The position numbers and the translations under genes are program-made. 64,000 bases of DNA from the NCBI GenBank assembly GCA_030427635.1, contig JAUIBA010000021.1, positions 1-64,000 on the forward strand, given 5' to 3'. A model generated the notes under the pieces. That model searched no databases, was not told where the DNA came from, and was given only the letters and a program-made list of their open reading frames with translations. The number at the start of each line of letters is the position of its first letter. The first letter of the stretch is position 1. The DNA comes from Bacteroidia bacterium. GTDB lineage: Bacteria > Bacteroidota > Bacteroidia > Chitinophagales > Chitinophagaceae. Shown piece after piece: positions 34,000-43,509 of this stretch.

Positions 34000-34007
34000 C
34001 AAATATA
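34000..34007 (-). promoter_or_regulatory. sdaA: -7 promoter box of sdaA
   Basis: TATATTTG on the minus strand, matching TAnnTTTG, 22 bases before the chosen ATG. A CAAA (TTTG on the minus strand) lies 15 bases further up, slightly too close for an ideal -33 box. Confidence 0.5.
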
Positions 34008-34156
34008 TGAGGGAAATAATCGCAAAACGAGGTATCGTGTAATTGTTGTGGTGTGGGTAACATTTTACGGAGTCTTTTACACCGTTTATTGCAAAAAAGT
34101 GTTGATTTGGTAGCTTTTAAGTCTTACAGCGTAGTTTATGTTATAATATTGCTCTT

Positions 34157-34669
34157 ATGTTCCGGTTAATTGGATTTGTACTTGCATCGCTTGTCTTTTC
34201 ACACATAGCTCATGCCCAGTTAAGCAATGTGTCTGATGATGATGCAAATCGTGTGAGTATTACCTGGCAGGGTATGCTGCATATGATAAGCAGGCATGAT
34301 ACGGCTGCCATTCATGCATCATCGCTCTCCAGAGTGGAATGTCTTCCCTGTGCCGGTAATGCTGATAAAGCACATAACAGCTATTATACCGGTATTGACA
34401 CCTTCATAAGATTTGCTTTTAGCCCATCTATGAGCAGCGCCTGGCAGAAGGCTGCAACCGGAGATTATTTGCTCAATGTAGCAGTTACAGGCAATCGTGT
34501 AAGTAATATTGCAATGCTACCGGATGTGAAAAAGCACTATTTGTTATACGGCCTGATTTTTCCTGCAGGCATCTTTCCTGCATATGCAGGCGATAGCACA
34601 ATGAACTGTATGATTCAGTTTGCAGATATAGACGGGCGGCTTCTCTTCTTCGGTATCAGCTATAAATAA
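34157..34669 (+). CDS. Hypothetical secreted protein
   Basis: A 170-residue exported protein not recognised. The signal peptide runs to about AHAQ (residue 21). The mature part has VECLPC with two Cys, an amphipathic middle (DTFIRFAFSPSMSSAWQKA) and a beta-rich C-terminal half ending MIQFADIDGRLLFFGISYK. The pattern of a short helix followed by strands would suit an NTF2-like or nuclear-transport-like small domain, but this is a guess. Monocistronic, 126 bases ahead of sucA. Confidence 0.65.
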   Translation: MFRLIGFVLASLVFSHIAHAQLSNVSDDDANRVSITWQGMLHMISRHDTAAIHASSLSRVECLPCAGNADKAHNSYYTGIDTFIRFAFSPSMSSAWQKAATGDYLLNVAVTGNRVSNIAMLPDVKKHYLLYGLIFPAGIFPAYAGDSTMNCMIQFADIDGRLLFFGISYK

Positions 34670-34795
34670 GTAAGCATACTCATTTTGTAGCTATTGTAAC
34701 AGGCAGACAACCTTTTTTTTCTGTTATTTCAGTAATTTGCACCTCTTTATAAAAAACAAACTTTTACTGCGGCTAACCGCTCATACCAACATAAA

Positions 34796-37546
34796 ATGAA
34801 GGATTTTTCTTTTGTGACAGGGCCCACTTCGGAATATATCGAGTCTTTATACAATGATTTTGTAAAAGACTCATCAATGGTTGATCCGGAATGGAAGAAG
34901 TTTTTTGAGGGCTTTGACTTTGCAGTTGCCAATAACTTAGCCGATACTGCCCCTGCGGCGGGTAATGGCAAAGCTATCAGCGGCACGGCACTGGAAAAAG
35001 AAATCATTGTTTTTGACCTTATCAGGTCATACCGGAAGCGGGGACACCTGATAGCAACTACCAATCCTATCAGGCCACGTAAAGACAGAAAACCACGTCT
35101 GGAACTGAGCGATTTTGGTCTGTCTGCCGCTGATCTGGAAACCAGCTTCTATGCAGGACATTTTATTGGTCTGAAAAACGCCAAGCTGAAGGATATTATC
35201 GCCAAGCTGAAGCGTTTATATGCTGGTAATGTAGGGATAGAGTACACTTATATCAATAATACTGAAAAGTATAAGTGGGTACAGGACACATATGAAGAGC
35301 TGATGAGTACCCCCCTTACACTGGAAGAGCGCAGAAGGGTACTGGATAAGCTTAACGCAGGAGTTATTTTTGAGAAATTTCTGAACACCAAGTTTATAGG
35401 TCAGAAAAGATTTGGTCTGGAAGGTGGAGAATCTACAATACCGGCACTGGATACTATCATTAATGAGGCAGGAAAAGTAGGTGTAAAAGAGGTAGTAATA
35501 GGTATGGCTCACCGTGGCCGTCTTAATATCCTTGCCAACATTCTCAGGAAAACTTATGAGCAGATATTCTCAGAGTTTGAAGGCAACATGCCTGAGGATA
35601 TGACTATGGGAAGCGGTGATGTGAAATATCACCTTGGTTTTCATAGTGATGTGGTAACCCCTTCGGGCAATGCCGTGAATGTACAGCTGGCGCCTAATCC
35701 ATCTCATCTGGAAGCGGTGAATCCTATTGTGTGCGGATTTGCACGGTCTAAAGCAGATACTCTTTATAATGGACAGTATGATAAGGTATTGCCTATACTT
35801 ATTCATGGCGATGCAGCTGTAGCCGGACAGGGTATTATATATGAGCAACTACAGATGTCCAGACTGGCAGGATATTATACCGGTGGTACTATACATTATG
35901 TAATAAATAATCAGATAGGCTTTACTACAGACTTTGATGATGCCCGCTCGGCAGATTATTGTACCAGCATAGCATCTATGGTACAGAGCCCTGTGCTACA
36001 TGTGAATGGTGACGATGCTGAGGCAGTGGTAAAATGCAGTATGCTTGCATTTGCTTATCGTCAGCGGTTCAATGATGATATATTTATAGATATGGTGTGC
36101 TACCGTAAGCATGGGCATAACGAAGGAGATGAGCCTAAGTTTACACAGCCACAACTGTATGCACTTATAGAAAAGCATCCTAATCCCCGCGAAGTTTATG
36201 CGCAGTATCTGATGAATCATGGAGAGTCTGATGCGCGAAACCTTGCAAAAGAGATGGAAACTCTTTTCTGGAATGACCTTCAGCAGCGCCTTGATGAGGT
36301 AAAGCAGAAACCACTGCCATATAAGTACCAGAAACCTGAAATGTGGTGGAAGGAGCTGAGAAAGGCAAAAGCAGAAGACTTTGTAAAGTCGCCTGATACT
36401 GCTATTACCGAAGAGCAATTCCGTAGTTATTTTGATGCGCTTATGAAGTGGCCTGCAGATTTCAGCCCGCTGCGTAAGGTTGATAAACTACTGCAGGACA
36501 AAAAGAAACTTTTTGCTAATGAGGGTAGTGTGGACTGGGCTACAGGAGAGCTGCTTGCCTACGCCAGCCTTCTGGCAGAAGGTAACAGTGTGCGCCTCAG
36601 CGGTGAGGATGTGAAGCGTGGTACGTTCTCGCATCGCCATGCTGTTATGTACGACCAGAATAACAATAATCCATATAACCGCCTGTCTAACATAAAAGAA
36701 GGGCAGGGTAAGCCGTATATATATAACTCATTGCTCAGTGAATATGCTGTGCTTGGTTTTGAATATGGTTATGCTATGGCCAATCCCCATAACCTGGTAT
36801 TATGGGAAGCTCAGTATGGCGATTTTGTGAATGGGGCACAGATAATAATAGATCAGTACATATCCAGCGCAGAGCAGAAGTGGACCGCAATGAATGGTCT
36901 GGTAATGTTGCTGCCTCACGGTTATGAAGGTGGTGGCCCGGAACATTCCAGTGCACGTTTAGAGCGTTTCCTGCAGAACTGCGCTGAGTACAACATGATT
37001 ATTACCAATGTTACTACTTCGGCCAACTTCTTCCATGCTCTTCGTCGTCAGCTGGCCTGGGATTTCAGAAAGCCGTTGGTTAACTTCTCCCCGAAGGCTA
37101 ACCTGCGTCATGCACGTTCCTATTCTCCTATGGCTCACTTTACTAGCGGAGGCTTCTGTGAGGTAATTGATGATCCGAACATCAAAACTGCATCAAAGGT
37201 GAAAAGAGTATTGCTGTGCAGTGGTAAGATGTATTTTGACCTTAGTGAAAAACAACTTGCTGAGAAGCGTACAGATGTAGCTGTTGTAAGACTGGAGCAG
37301 CTGTATCCATTACCGGTAAGTCAGCTGCTGGCAATAAAAGAGAAGTACAAAAAGGCCGAGTGGGTATGGGTACAGGAAGAACCTCAGAATATGGGAGCTC
37401 AGTGGTACCTGCAGATACATACAGCCGATACCGGACTGTCATTAAAGTATATAAGCCGTAATGCAAGCGCAGCGCCGGCTACAGGCTTTGCTAAAAAGCA
37501 TGGTATGGAGCAGTCTGATATAGTAGAGACAGCATTTACTATATAG
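34796..37546 (+). CDS. sucA: 2-oxoglutarate dehydrogenase E1 component
   Basis: The TPP-dependent decarboxylase of the 2-oxoglutarate dehydrogenase complex (TCA cycle, cytosol). Full length at 916 residues. It begins with the E2-binding opening (TSEYIESLYNDFVKDSSMVDP), then the domain with VVIGMAHRGRLNILANI, TPSGNAVNVQLAPNPSHLEA, IHGDAAVAGQGIIYEQLQMS, the TPP/Mg motif with NNQIGFTTDFDDARS, and the pyrimidine-binding RKHGHNEGDEP; the C-terminal part has MLLPHGYEGGGPEHSSARLERFLQ. The lipoyl E2 gene (sucB) is not next to it, unlike in many genomes. Terminator at 37570. Confidence 0.96.
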   Translation: MKDFSFVTGPTSEYIESLYNDFVKDSSMVDPEWKKFFEGFDFAVANNLADTAPAAGNGKAISGTALEKEIIVFDLIRSYRKRGHLIATTNPIRPRKDRKPRLELSDFGLSAADLETSFYAGHFIGLKNAKLKDIIAKLKRLYAGNVGIEYTYINNTEKYKWVQDTYEELMSTPLTLEERRRVLDKLNAGVIFEKFLNTKFIGQKRFGLEGGESTIPALDTIINEAGKVGVKEVVIGMAHRGRLNILANILRKTYEQIFSEFEGNMPEDMTMGSGDVKYHLGFHSDVVTPSGNAVNVQLAPNPSHLEAVNPIVCGFARSKADTLYNGQYDKVLPILIHGDAAVAGQGIIYEQLQMSRLAGYYTGGTIHYVINNQIGFTTDFDDARSADYCTSIASMVQSPVLHVNGDDAEAVVKCSMLAFAYRQRFNDDIFIDMVCYRKHGHNEGDEPKFTQPQLYALIEKHPNPREVYAQYLMNHGESDARNLAKEMETLFWNDLQQRLDEVKQKPLPYKYQKPEMWWKELRKAKAEDFVKSPDTAITEEQFRSYFDALMKWPADFSPLRKVDKLLQDKKKLFANEGSVDWATGELLAYASLLAEGNSVRLSGEDVKRGTFSHRHAVMYDQNNNNPYNRLSNIKEGQGKPYIYNSLLSEYAVLGFEYGYAMANPHNLVLWEAQYGDFVNGAQIIIDQYISSAEQKWTAMNGLVMLLPHGYEGGGPEHSSARLERFLQNCAEYNMIITNVTTSANFFHALRRQLAWDFRKPLVNFSPKANLRHARSYSPMAHFTSGGFCEVIDDPNIKTASKVKRVLLCSGKMYFDLSEKQLAEKRTDVAVVRLEQLYPLPVSQLLAIKEKYKKAEWVWVQEEPQNMGAQWYLQIHTADTGLSLKYISRNASAAPATGFAKKHGMEQSDIVETAFTI

Positions 37547-37569
37547 CACATTACATAAGATATCATCTG

Positions 37570-37606
37570 ACAAATGCCGGGTATGAAGCCCGGCATTTGT
37601 ATTTCT
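37570..37606. terminator. Bidirectional terminator between sucA and the esterase
   Basis: ACAAATGCCGGG (37570-37581) and CCCGGCATTTGT (37589-37600), 12 perfect pairs with a 7-base loop; T-rich sequence follows on the + side. It can serve both convergent genes. Confidence 0.85.
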
Positions 37607-37610
37607 ATGG

Positions 37611-38333
37611 CTATTTGTTGCTAAGCAGCCACTTGTTGAGGTCATTGATTACTTCACGGCTTATGGTGTGCGGCATGCCCGGATAGCTGTGCATCTCTGG
37701 CTTTAATCCTTTTGACTCAAGGTATGTTACAGCTTCCTTACCATCATCATAGGGCAGAACAGGGTCCTGCGTGCCATGCGCTACAAATATCCTCAGGGCA
37801 TTTATGGAGTGGTTTTCAGATATGCGGGGCCTGATATAGGAAGGGAGAATACCACTGAGTACACCTATGCCTTTTATTTTTTCGGGTGCCGTGAGGCCTG
37901 TGGCATAGCTCATAATAGCCCCCTGGCTAAAGCCCATTACATATACTTCTGTTGATGAGGTGTGGTATCTCTCATGTATTTCTGAAATGAATTTTAGTAC
38001 CAGCATTCTGCTGTTTTCCATTTGTTCTTTTACCGCATCATACTTTTTCGTTTGCCTGCTTCGTTCAAACCATTGATTACCACCTCCGGGTAGGGGATAT
38101 GGAGCTCTTGCCGATACTATAAGGAATTTGCCGGGCAGATAGGTGCTTAATGAAAACAGGTCTTTTTCGTCACTACCATAGCCATGCATGAGTACTATTA
38201 ACGGTGGCGCTGCGGTTTCAGATGCCGGCTTGCGAACCATGTACTTTAGCGATAAATCTGTATGTACATCCTGTGCTGTGCATGATAATACGCACAGCGT
38301 GACGATTAGTAAAAAAGAGAAAGCAGACTTCAT
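37611..38333 (-). CDS. Esterase/phospholipase-type alpha/beta hydrolase, lipoprotein
   Basis: A 240-residue alpha/beta hydrolase of the phospholipase/carboxylesterase (PF02230) type. The signal ends in a lipobox CVLSC, so it is exported and lipidated. Oxyanion and nucleophile regions: LIVLMHGYGSDEKDLF and YVMGFSQGAIMSY (catalytic Ser in GFSQG). The Asp is in VAHGTQDPVLPY and the His in PGMPHTIS. Substrate unknown. The start codon and first seven codons also form the 3' arm and T-run of the upstream gene's terminator, and a TACCTTTG box ends 5 bases before the ATG, so the native transcript is probably leaderless. Confidence 0.88.
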   Translation of the reverse strand: MKSAFSFLLIVTLCVLSCTAQDVHTDLSLKYMVRKPASETAAPPLIVLMHGYGSDEKDLFSLSTYLPGKFLIVSARAPYPLPGGGNQWFERSRQTKKYDAVKEQMENSRMLVLKFISEIHERYHTSSTEVYVMGFSQGAIMSYATGLTAPEKIKGIGVLSGILPSYIRPRISENHSINALRIFVAHGTQDPVLPYDDGKEAVTYLESKGLKPEMHSYPGMPHTISREVINDLNKWLLSNK

Positions 38334-38358
38334 ACACCCAAAGGTAGAAGTCTGCTTT
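38320..38358 (-). terminator. Terminator of the DUF4249 gene overlapping the esterase start
   Basis: On the minus strand AAAGCAGACTTC and GAAGTCTGCTTT form 12 perfect pairs with a 15-base loop, followed by CTCTTTTTTAC, 19 bases after the DUF4249 stop. The loop contains TACCTTTG (a -7 box) and part of the esterase ATG. Confidence 0.75.
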
Positions 38359-38377
38359 ATGAAATAGAAATATCTTA

Positions 38378-39472
38378 CTAGTATGCTTTTCCTTTGAGAT
38401 TGGTATGTGTAAGCAGCGGACTGGCTATCAGGGAATCAATAGTTCTGTCTGTTATTGTTATTTTACCTGTATGCATAGCACGTGAGGTATACAGGCCTAA
38501 TACATCATTACCCTTGATATTGGTGTATATAGGAGATATTTCACTGCCAGTGAGGCCATTGCCCTGTACCTGTACCGAGTTTCTGTAATCGGCAAAGTCG
38601 TTGGTAGTAATGTGTACCGTTATGTTACACTTGTTTATGAGCCTTATAGTATTAGCAGGTGCCGCACCCATGCCCTGAGCCAGTGCATTATACAAATCAC
38701 GGTTTTCAACGGAAAACTCAAAAGTGTTACCCTTAAAAGCCTGATATCCCGCATCAAAGTCGTAATAATGTGAGGTGCGGGTCTTTGACAGTATATCAGA
38801 ATCATCCCAGTTAAAACGGATGGTGGCTTGTGCAAGAGCTACCGGATTGACTCTGCCAGCGTAATCATATCCTGGTAGCGGAACATATATACCTGTAATG
38901 TCAAAGTTGCGTTTCGGCAAAACAGAGAAGAAACTCATTCCTTCCAGAACAACATTTGGGTCGTCTATGACAGATACCTGAAATGATGGCGTACGATTAT
39001 TGATGATGGGCGCATCGGCAGAGTCAACAATGCCTGTGCTCAAATGTGTTATTTTTAATCTGTAAATATATTGAGAATCAAGTGCATCCGTGAATTTGTA
39101 AGCATAGTTTGGTGCTGTAAAGAAAACCCCTGATTCTTTTACATATCCTTCCTGAGCCAGGTCTACACGGTTCAGATGGATAGAATCAAAATATCTGTGT
39201 ACCCCATTTACACTTGCCGCCCTGTATCGTTCAATGCGAACACTGATATCTGAAAAGAAACTTGAGTCGGCAGTCTGTGCCATTGCCACAGCGCTCTTGT
39301 TTTCATCAAGAAAAGCTTTCTGAATGCGGATATAATGTGCAGTATCGGCCATATCCAGATAGCCATATACTACAGTTATATCTTTATATGGGGCTGCAAT
39401 TTCAAATTTTTCTGAGCAGGATGTAAAAAAAAGCGAGGACATCGCCAACAGGGAAAACAGTGTTTTTTTCAT
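38378..39472 (-). CDS. DUF4249 lipoprotein
   Basis: A 364-residue exported lipoprotein (lipobox LFFTSC) of the DUF4249 family, common in Bacteroidota and often encoded beside TonB-dependent outer membrane receptors. The hallmark opening is ITVVYGYLDMADTAHYIRIQ-like (residues about 32-51) with repeated beta strands (DISVRIERY, KLRITHLSTGI). No TonB-dependent receptor gene is adjacent here. The function of the family is not known. The gene has its own promoter box and a terminator that overlaps the next gene. Confidence 0.87.
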   Translation of the reverse strand: MKKTLFSLLAMSSLFFTSCSEKFEIAAPYKDITVVYGYLDMADTAHYIRIQKAFLDENKSAVAMAQTADSSFFSDISVRIERYRAASVNGVHRYFDSIHLNRVDLAQEGYVKESGVFFTAPNYAYKFTDALDSQYIYRLKITHLSTGIVDSADAPIINNRTPSFQVSVIDDPNVVLEGMSFFSVLPKRNFDITGIYVPLPGYDYAGRVNPVALAQATIRFNWDDSDILSKTRTSHYYDFDAGYQAFKGNTFEFSVENRDLYNALAQGMGAAPANTIRLINKCNITVHITTNDFADYRNSVQVQGNGLTGSEISPIYTNIKGNDVLGLYTSRAMHTGKITITDRTIDSLIASPLLTHTNLKGKAY

Positions 39473-39845
39473 TATGCTTATCGTGTGATAGCGGCAAAGA
39501 TAACAGATTACCTGATAGTGACTACAGGACCCGATGGTTTTATAAAAATGTTAAGATTTAAGGCTTTGAGCAGGTTAATGCCCCTGTACTATCCTGTTAT
39601 ATACATTAAGTAGTTACAGAAGTAGCGTTTAGAAATACCTGGGCGTATATTTTTTTTCGTTGTGTAATATATAATGTGTAACAGGCATGAATAACATTTT
39701 ATAAAATGATATGTGGAAAAATGTTGCTATTCAGTTTTTCCTATTTGATTAAAAAAAATTATTTTTACGAAGCAAACAATTTTAAACAAAGGCCCGTCTA
39801 AGTGATTGAAGCATATTGTTTAAGATTTTGAATATCGAAAATTTT
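39473..39845. other. AT-rich divergent intergenic region
   Basis: A 373-base spacer between the DUF4249 gene and the first giant adhesin gene. The left end holds the DUF4249 promoter box at 39495. The right half is very AT-rich, but I see no clear consensus promoter for the rightward gene and no RNA gene. Confidence 0.55.
39495..39502 (-). promoter_or_regulatory. -7 promoter box of the DUF4249 gene
   Basis: TATCTTTG on the minus strand fits TAnnTTTG, 22 bases before the ATG; no good -33 box is seen. Confidence 0.5.
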
Positions 39846-42800
39846 ATGAAAAGAAAGCTATCCAATTTATTCCGGTCACTGGCAGTAATAGCAATTCTGC
39901 TCTGTACATTACCGTCATTTGCGTCGCATATCGTGGGAGGCGATATGTATTATACATGGATCACGGGTAACAACTACAGGATTACTGTAGTATTGTATGG
40001 CGACTGTGGTCCGGCAAGTGCCGGCGCGTTTGCTACGCTATCGTCTACAGCTGCTGCTCCGGTTGTATGTATTTATGATGGTGCAACTTATCACTCAACA
40101 GTTACTCTGGATACAGCTAATCCAAGGGCAGGAGTTGAAATTACACCTGTATGTCCAGACTCACTTTCTAAAACACAGTGTGTACAACCTTCTAACCCTA
40201 TTCCTGGTATTAAGAAGTTTGTATATTCCAGAGTTGTAACGCTGCCTGGCCCATCAGCCAACTGGCGTTTCATTTTTAATGCTGCATATGGTCCGTCTTC
40301 AGCTGGTCGTGCCGCTGCTATTACAAACATTGTAGGTGCCGGTGGTACCAGCATGCAGCTGGAAGCTACCCTGAACAATACTGTGTATAACAATACGTCG
40401 CCGAACATGACGGTGGTGCCAACGCCATTCTTCTGTCTGAATACGCCTATTTGTTATACTCCGGGTGCCATTGACGATGAGGCAGATAGTCTCAGGTTTG
40501 AGCTGATACCTGCGGTAAATGCTACAACATCATGTACCACATTGGGAACTCCGGTTACCTATTCCGGTGCGGGTATATCAGCTACCAATCCGCTTACCGT
40601 AGCGCCGGGTACATTCAACTTTAATGCCGCTAACGGTCAGGTATGTTTTAACCCTAACGCAACACAGCGTTCTATAGTGGTATACCGTATTAATGAGTAT
40701 CGTGGAGGTACGCTTGTAGGTACCTGTATGAGGGAGATGACATTCCTTGTCAGAAGTTGTACGGTATTCCCACCGGATGTAGATACGGTAGCATATGATG
40801 GCGACATCATACGTGATGGCGACAGTAGTTCTACCAGTTTCCATATATGCGGTGATTTGGGTGTGTTTACGTTGAAGATGGACCCACATCCTGACCCTAG
40901 CGTAGTGCCGGCATTGAAGGTTACCGTAACTGCTACTGGTATACCTACAGGTATGTCTTATTCTATTACCGGAAATGGTACAGATACACCACATGTTACA
41001 ATCACAGGTAATGCATCATTAATGGCGCCTGGTGTTTACACATTCTATCTCAACCTGCGCGACGATGCCTGTCCGCTGAATGGTAATAATACTATCGGTT
41101 ATACAATTACTATATATCCGGTACCTACACTGCTACCTACTATTATATCTGAGGCTGATTGTCTTAATGATGCAGTTGTAAGGTTAACACCGGGAGGTAC
41201 GGGTAAACCGTGGACGATGAAAGTTATAGATCCGACACTACCTGTTGGTTCTGACACTATATTAAGCTTTACGGATACAACATCTGTTGTGACGACACTG
41301 GCACCGGGGCCATTGCCGGGGCCTACACTATATCAGGCAGTTATTTATACCTCTGTTACAACAGAGTGTGCTATGATAAGGGATATTAATCTGGCTGTGC
41401 CTCCGAAGCTGGTTCCGATTCTGGATTCTGCTAACCCAAGCTATTGTGGTAAAGATGATGGACAGCTGATACTTATCAACCTTAACCCAGGCGGTATTGA
41501 TACAATTACATATGATAAAAATGGTGTTCCTCAGACTCCGTATGTTGGAATTGTGAGCCCTGCAGGTATGCTTACAGTATCTGGTCTGCGTGCAGGTGTG
41601 TATTCTAATATCGTGGTTCATTACGGATATTGTACCTCTGACCCTGTAGGGCCTAAGACGCTGGTAGATCCACCATTTACATTGAGAGCGGTAAGCTATC
41701 AGGACCCTACCAAATGTGGTTTCTGCGACGGATGGATAAAACTACATGGCTTACACCCTGATCAGTTAGATACACTGGTGTATAATATGAATGGTATCAC
41801 TCAGCCACCTACTTCATACTATATAAACAGTGACAGTACTATAACGCTTCCTGGTCTTTGTGAAGGTACTTATACAACATTCACTGTAAGGACAGCTGGT
41901 GTTTGTACCAAAACGCTTACTGACATAGTTCCACTTGTTGCTCCACCAATAGGCGCATCTTTTGATACTGTTATTGATTACGGTTGTAAAGGCGATACGA
42001 TAACATTTGTGAATAATTCATTCCCGGCTACCGACCTTACCTACTCATGGGACTTTGGTGATGGTGGTACCTCTACAGAGATAAATCCGGTGCATGTTTA
42101 TACCAACACAACAGGAGCAAGTTATATAGTTAAGCTGTATGTTACCAATACCCGTTGTATAGACAGTTTCCAGCGTACCATTAATCTGGATCACTTTGTG
42201 AAAACAGATTATACTACTGCTCCTACGGAATATGTATGTCAGACCGATCCGATAACGTTTACAAACCTTTCTACAGGTACCGGTGTTGATTATACATGGT
42301 ATTTCGCTGATGGTGTAATTGACATGAATACAGATGCAGTACATACTTACAGTAACATGGGTACCTATTCTACAATACTGGTAGGTCATAATGTAACAGA
42401 AGGTGTACATTGCTATGATACCACTGTAAAAACGATGGTCGTAGACTCTAACAGTGTACTTACGCTGAAGGTATCAGACGATGTAACAGCTATCTGTCGT
42501 GGCCAGGCGGTAACACTGTCTGCTATATACACAACAAGTGGTCAGGTGGGTAATAAATGGTCAATGACAGATGGTTTTGAAATGTCTGATGTGAATCCGA
42601 TACTGCATTCGTTCAATGGTGTAGGTCCGTTCACGGTCAACTTCAATGCAACATTCCGCGCATGTCCTGATAAAGCTGCGTCTCTTGATATTCAGGTATT
42701 TGACGCACCTACTATCTATCTCGGTCCTGATACTGCAATGTGTCCCGGCAGCAGTCCTATACGTCTGCGTGATGACAGGAATATGAGCAACCCGCGTGCA

Positions 42801-43208
42801 AAATGGCGTTGGAATACTGAAGAGAAATCTTCATCGATAGTAGCTACCAAGCCAGGTGAGTATTCAGCAACAGTAACCATTGATGGTTGTAGCACAACAG
42901 ATACTGTAATCATACGCAAAGATTGCTATGTAGATGTACCCAATGTGTTTACTCCAAATGGAGATGGTGTCAATGACTACTTCTTCCCACGTCGCTTCCT
43001 TACAAAGGGTGTTACCTCATTCAAGATGAGTGTTTACAACCGCTGGGGACAGCAGGTATATGAAACTACCAGCCTTGATGGTCGTGGATGGGATGGTGCG
43101 CTCAATGGTGTACCTCAGCCAGATGGTGTTTACATTTATGTGATAGATGCCGAGTTTAAAGACGGAATGGAAGAACAGCATAAGGGTAACGTAACCATTA
43201 TACGATAG
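39846..43208 (+). CDS. Giant T9SS type B surface protein with PKD domains (paralogue A)
   Basis: A 1120-residue secreted protein. The signal peptide ends near PSFA; the mature chain begins SHIVGGDMYYTWITGNNYRI, a domain of about 300 residues shared with paralogue B. An Ig/cadherin-like part follows, then two 90-91-residue Cys-rich repeats, then three PKD-like domains (TYSWDFGDGGTSTEINPVHV is the first; YTWYFADG and a third are more divergent). The C-terminal gliding-motility-associated CHU_C domain starts VPNVFTPNGDGVNDYFFPRR and continues YNRWGQQVYE, marking type B export by T9SS and attachment to the cell surface. ATG at 39846 is the start. Probably an adhesin or gliding-related surface protein; ligand unknown. 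Confidence 0.9.
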   Translation: MKRKLSNLFRSLAVIAILLCTLPSFASHIVGGDMYYTWITGNNYRITVVLYGDCGPASAGAFATLSSTAAAPVVCIYDGATYHSTVTLDTANPRAGVEITPVCPDSLSKTQCVQPSNPIPGIKKFVYSRVVTLPGPSANWRFIFNAAYGPSSAGRAAAITNIVGAGGTSMQLEATLNNTVYNNTSPNMTVVPTPFFCLNTPICYTPGAIDDEADSLRFELIPAVNATTSCTTLGTPVTYSGAGISATNPLTVAPGTFNFNAANGQVCFNPNATQRSIVVYRINEYRGGTLVGTCMREMTFLVRSCTVFPPDVDTVAYDGDIIRDGDSSSTSFHICGDLGVFTLKMDPHPDPSVVPALKVTVTATGIPTGMSYSITGNGTDTPHVTITGNASLMAPGVYTFYLNLRDDACPLNGNNTIGYTITIYPVPTLLPTIISEADCLNDAVVRLTPGGTGKPWTMKVIDPTLPVGSDTILSFTDTTSVVTTLAPGPLPGPTLYQAVIYTSVTTECAMIRDINLAVPPKLVPILDSANPSYCGKDDGQLILINLNPGGIDTITYDKNGVPQTPYVGIVSPAGMLTVSGLRAGVYSNIVVHYGYCTSDPVGPKTLVDPPFTLRAVSYQDPTKCGFCDGWIKLHGLHPDQLDTLVYNMNGITQPPTSYYINSDSTITLPGLCEGTYTTFTVRTAGVCTKTLTDIVPLVAPPIGASFDTVIDYGCKGDTITFVNNSFPATDLTYSWDFGDGGTSTEINPVHVYTNTTGASYIVKLYVTNTRCIDSFQRTINLDHFVKTDYTTAPTEYVCQTDPITFTNLSTGTGVDYTWYFADGVIDMNTDAVHTYSNMGTYSTILVGHNVTEGVHCYDTTVKTMVVDSNSVLTLKVSDDVTAICRGQAVTLSAIYTTSGQVGNKWSMTDGFEMSDVNPILHSFNGVGPFTVNFNATFRACPDKAASLDIQVFDAPTIYLGPDTAMCPGSSPIRLRDDRNMSNPRAKWRWNTEEKSSSIVATKPGEYSATVTIDGCSTTDTVIIRKDCYVDVPNVFTPNGDGVNDYFFPRRFLTKGVTSFKMSVYNRWGQQVYETTSLDGRGWDGALNGVPQPDGVYIYVIDAEFKDGMEEQHKGNVTIIR
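41400..41942 (+). repeat. Two Cys-rich 90-91-residue repeats in paralogue A
   Basis: Unit A1 spans 41400-41669 (90 codons) and unit A2 41670-41942 (91 codons). A1 has YCGKDDG where later units have CG-x-C; A2 has KCGFCDG and GLCEGTY. A1 matches unit 1 and A2 matches unit 8 of paralogue B. Confidence 0.85.
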
Positions 43209-43509
43209 TAAATAGTTAAACAATAAACAATACCGGGTCGCAAAAGCGACCCGGTATTGTTTTATAGTAAACCGAATCTGTGACAGTGTGTATTGTGCAG
43301 TTATTGCCGGCTGAGGTAACGCGTTGTGCCGTCATTTACTGCTGCATATTGATGCTGGGTTGGATGGAAAAATGTTGTGGAAAAAAGACTGCCGGATATT
43401 GAAAAAAAATGATGCTTAATGCGTATAATTTCATAATTTTATAAGTCTACTTTAATATAGCTGCGCCTGATGGTGAAGCTATGTAATTAGTATTATTATA
43501 TCCGGTCTT
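43209..43509. other. Intergenic region between the two giant paralogues
   Basis: A 301-base spacer holding the terminator of paralogue A at 43227. Upstream of paralogue B is an AT-rich stretch with TACTTTAA at about 43448, a weak -7 box. No gene is seen. Confidence 0.5.
43227..43267 (+). terminator. Intrinsic terminator of paralogue A
   Basis: A 15-bp perfect stem, ACAATACCGGGTCGC (43227-43241) with GCGACCCGGTATTGT (43246-43260), AAAA loop, then TTTAT. Confidence 0.92.
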
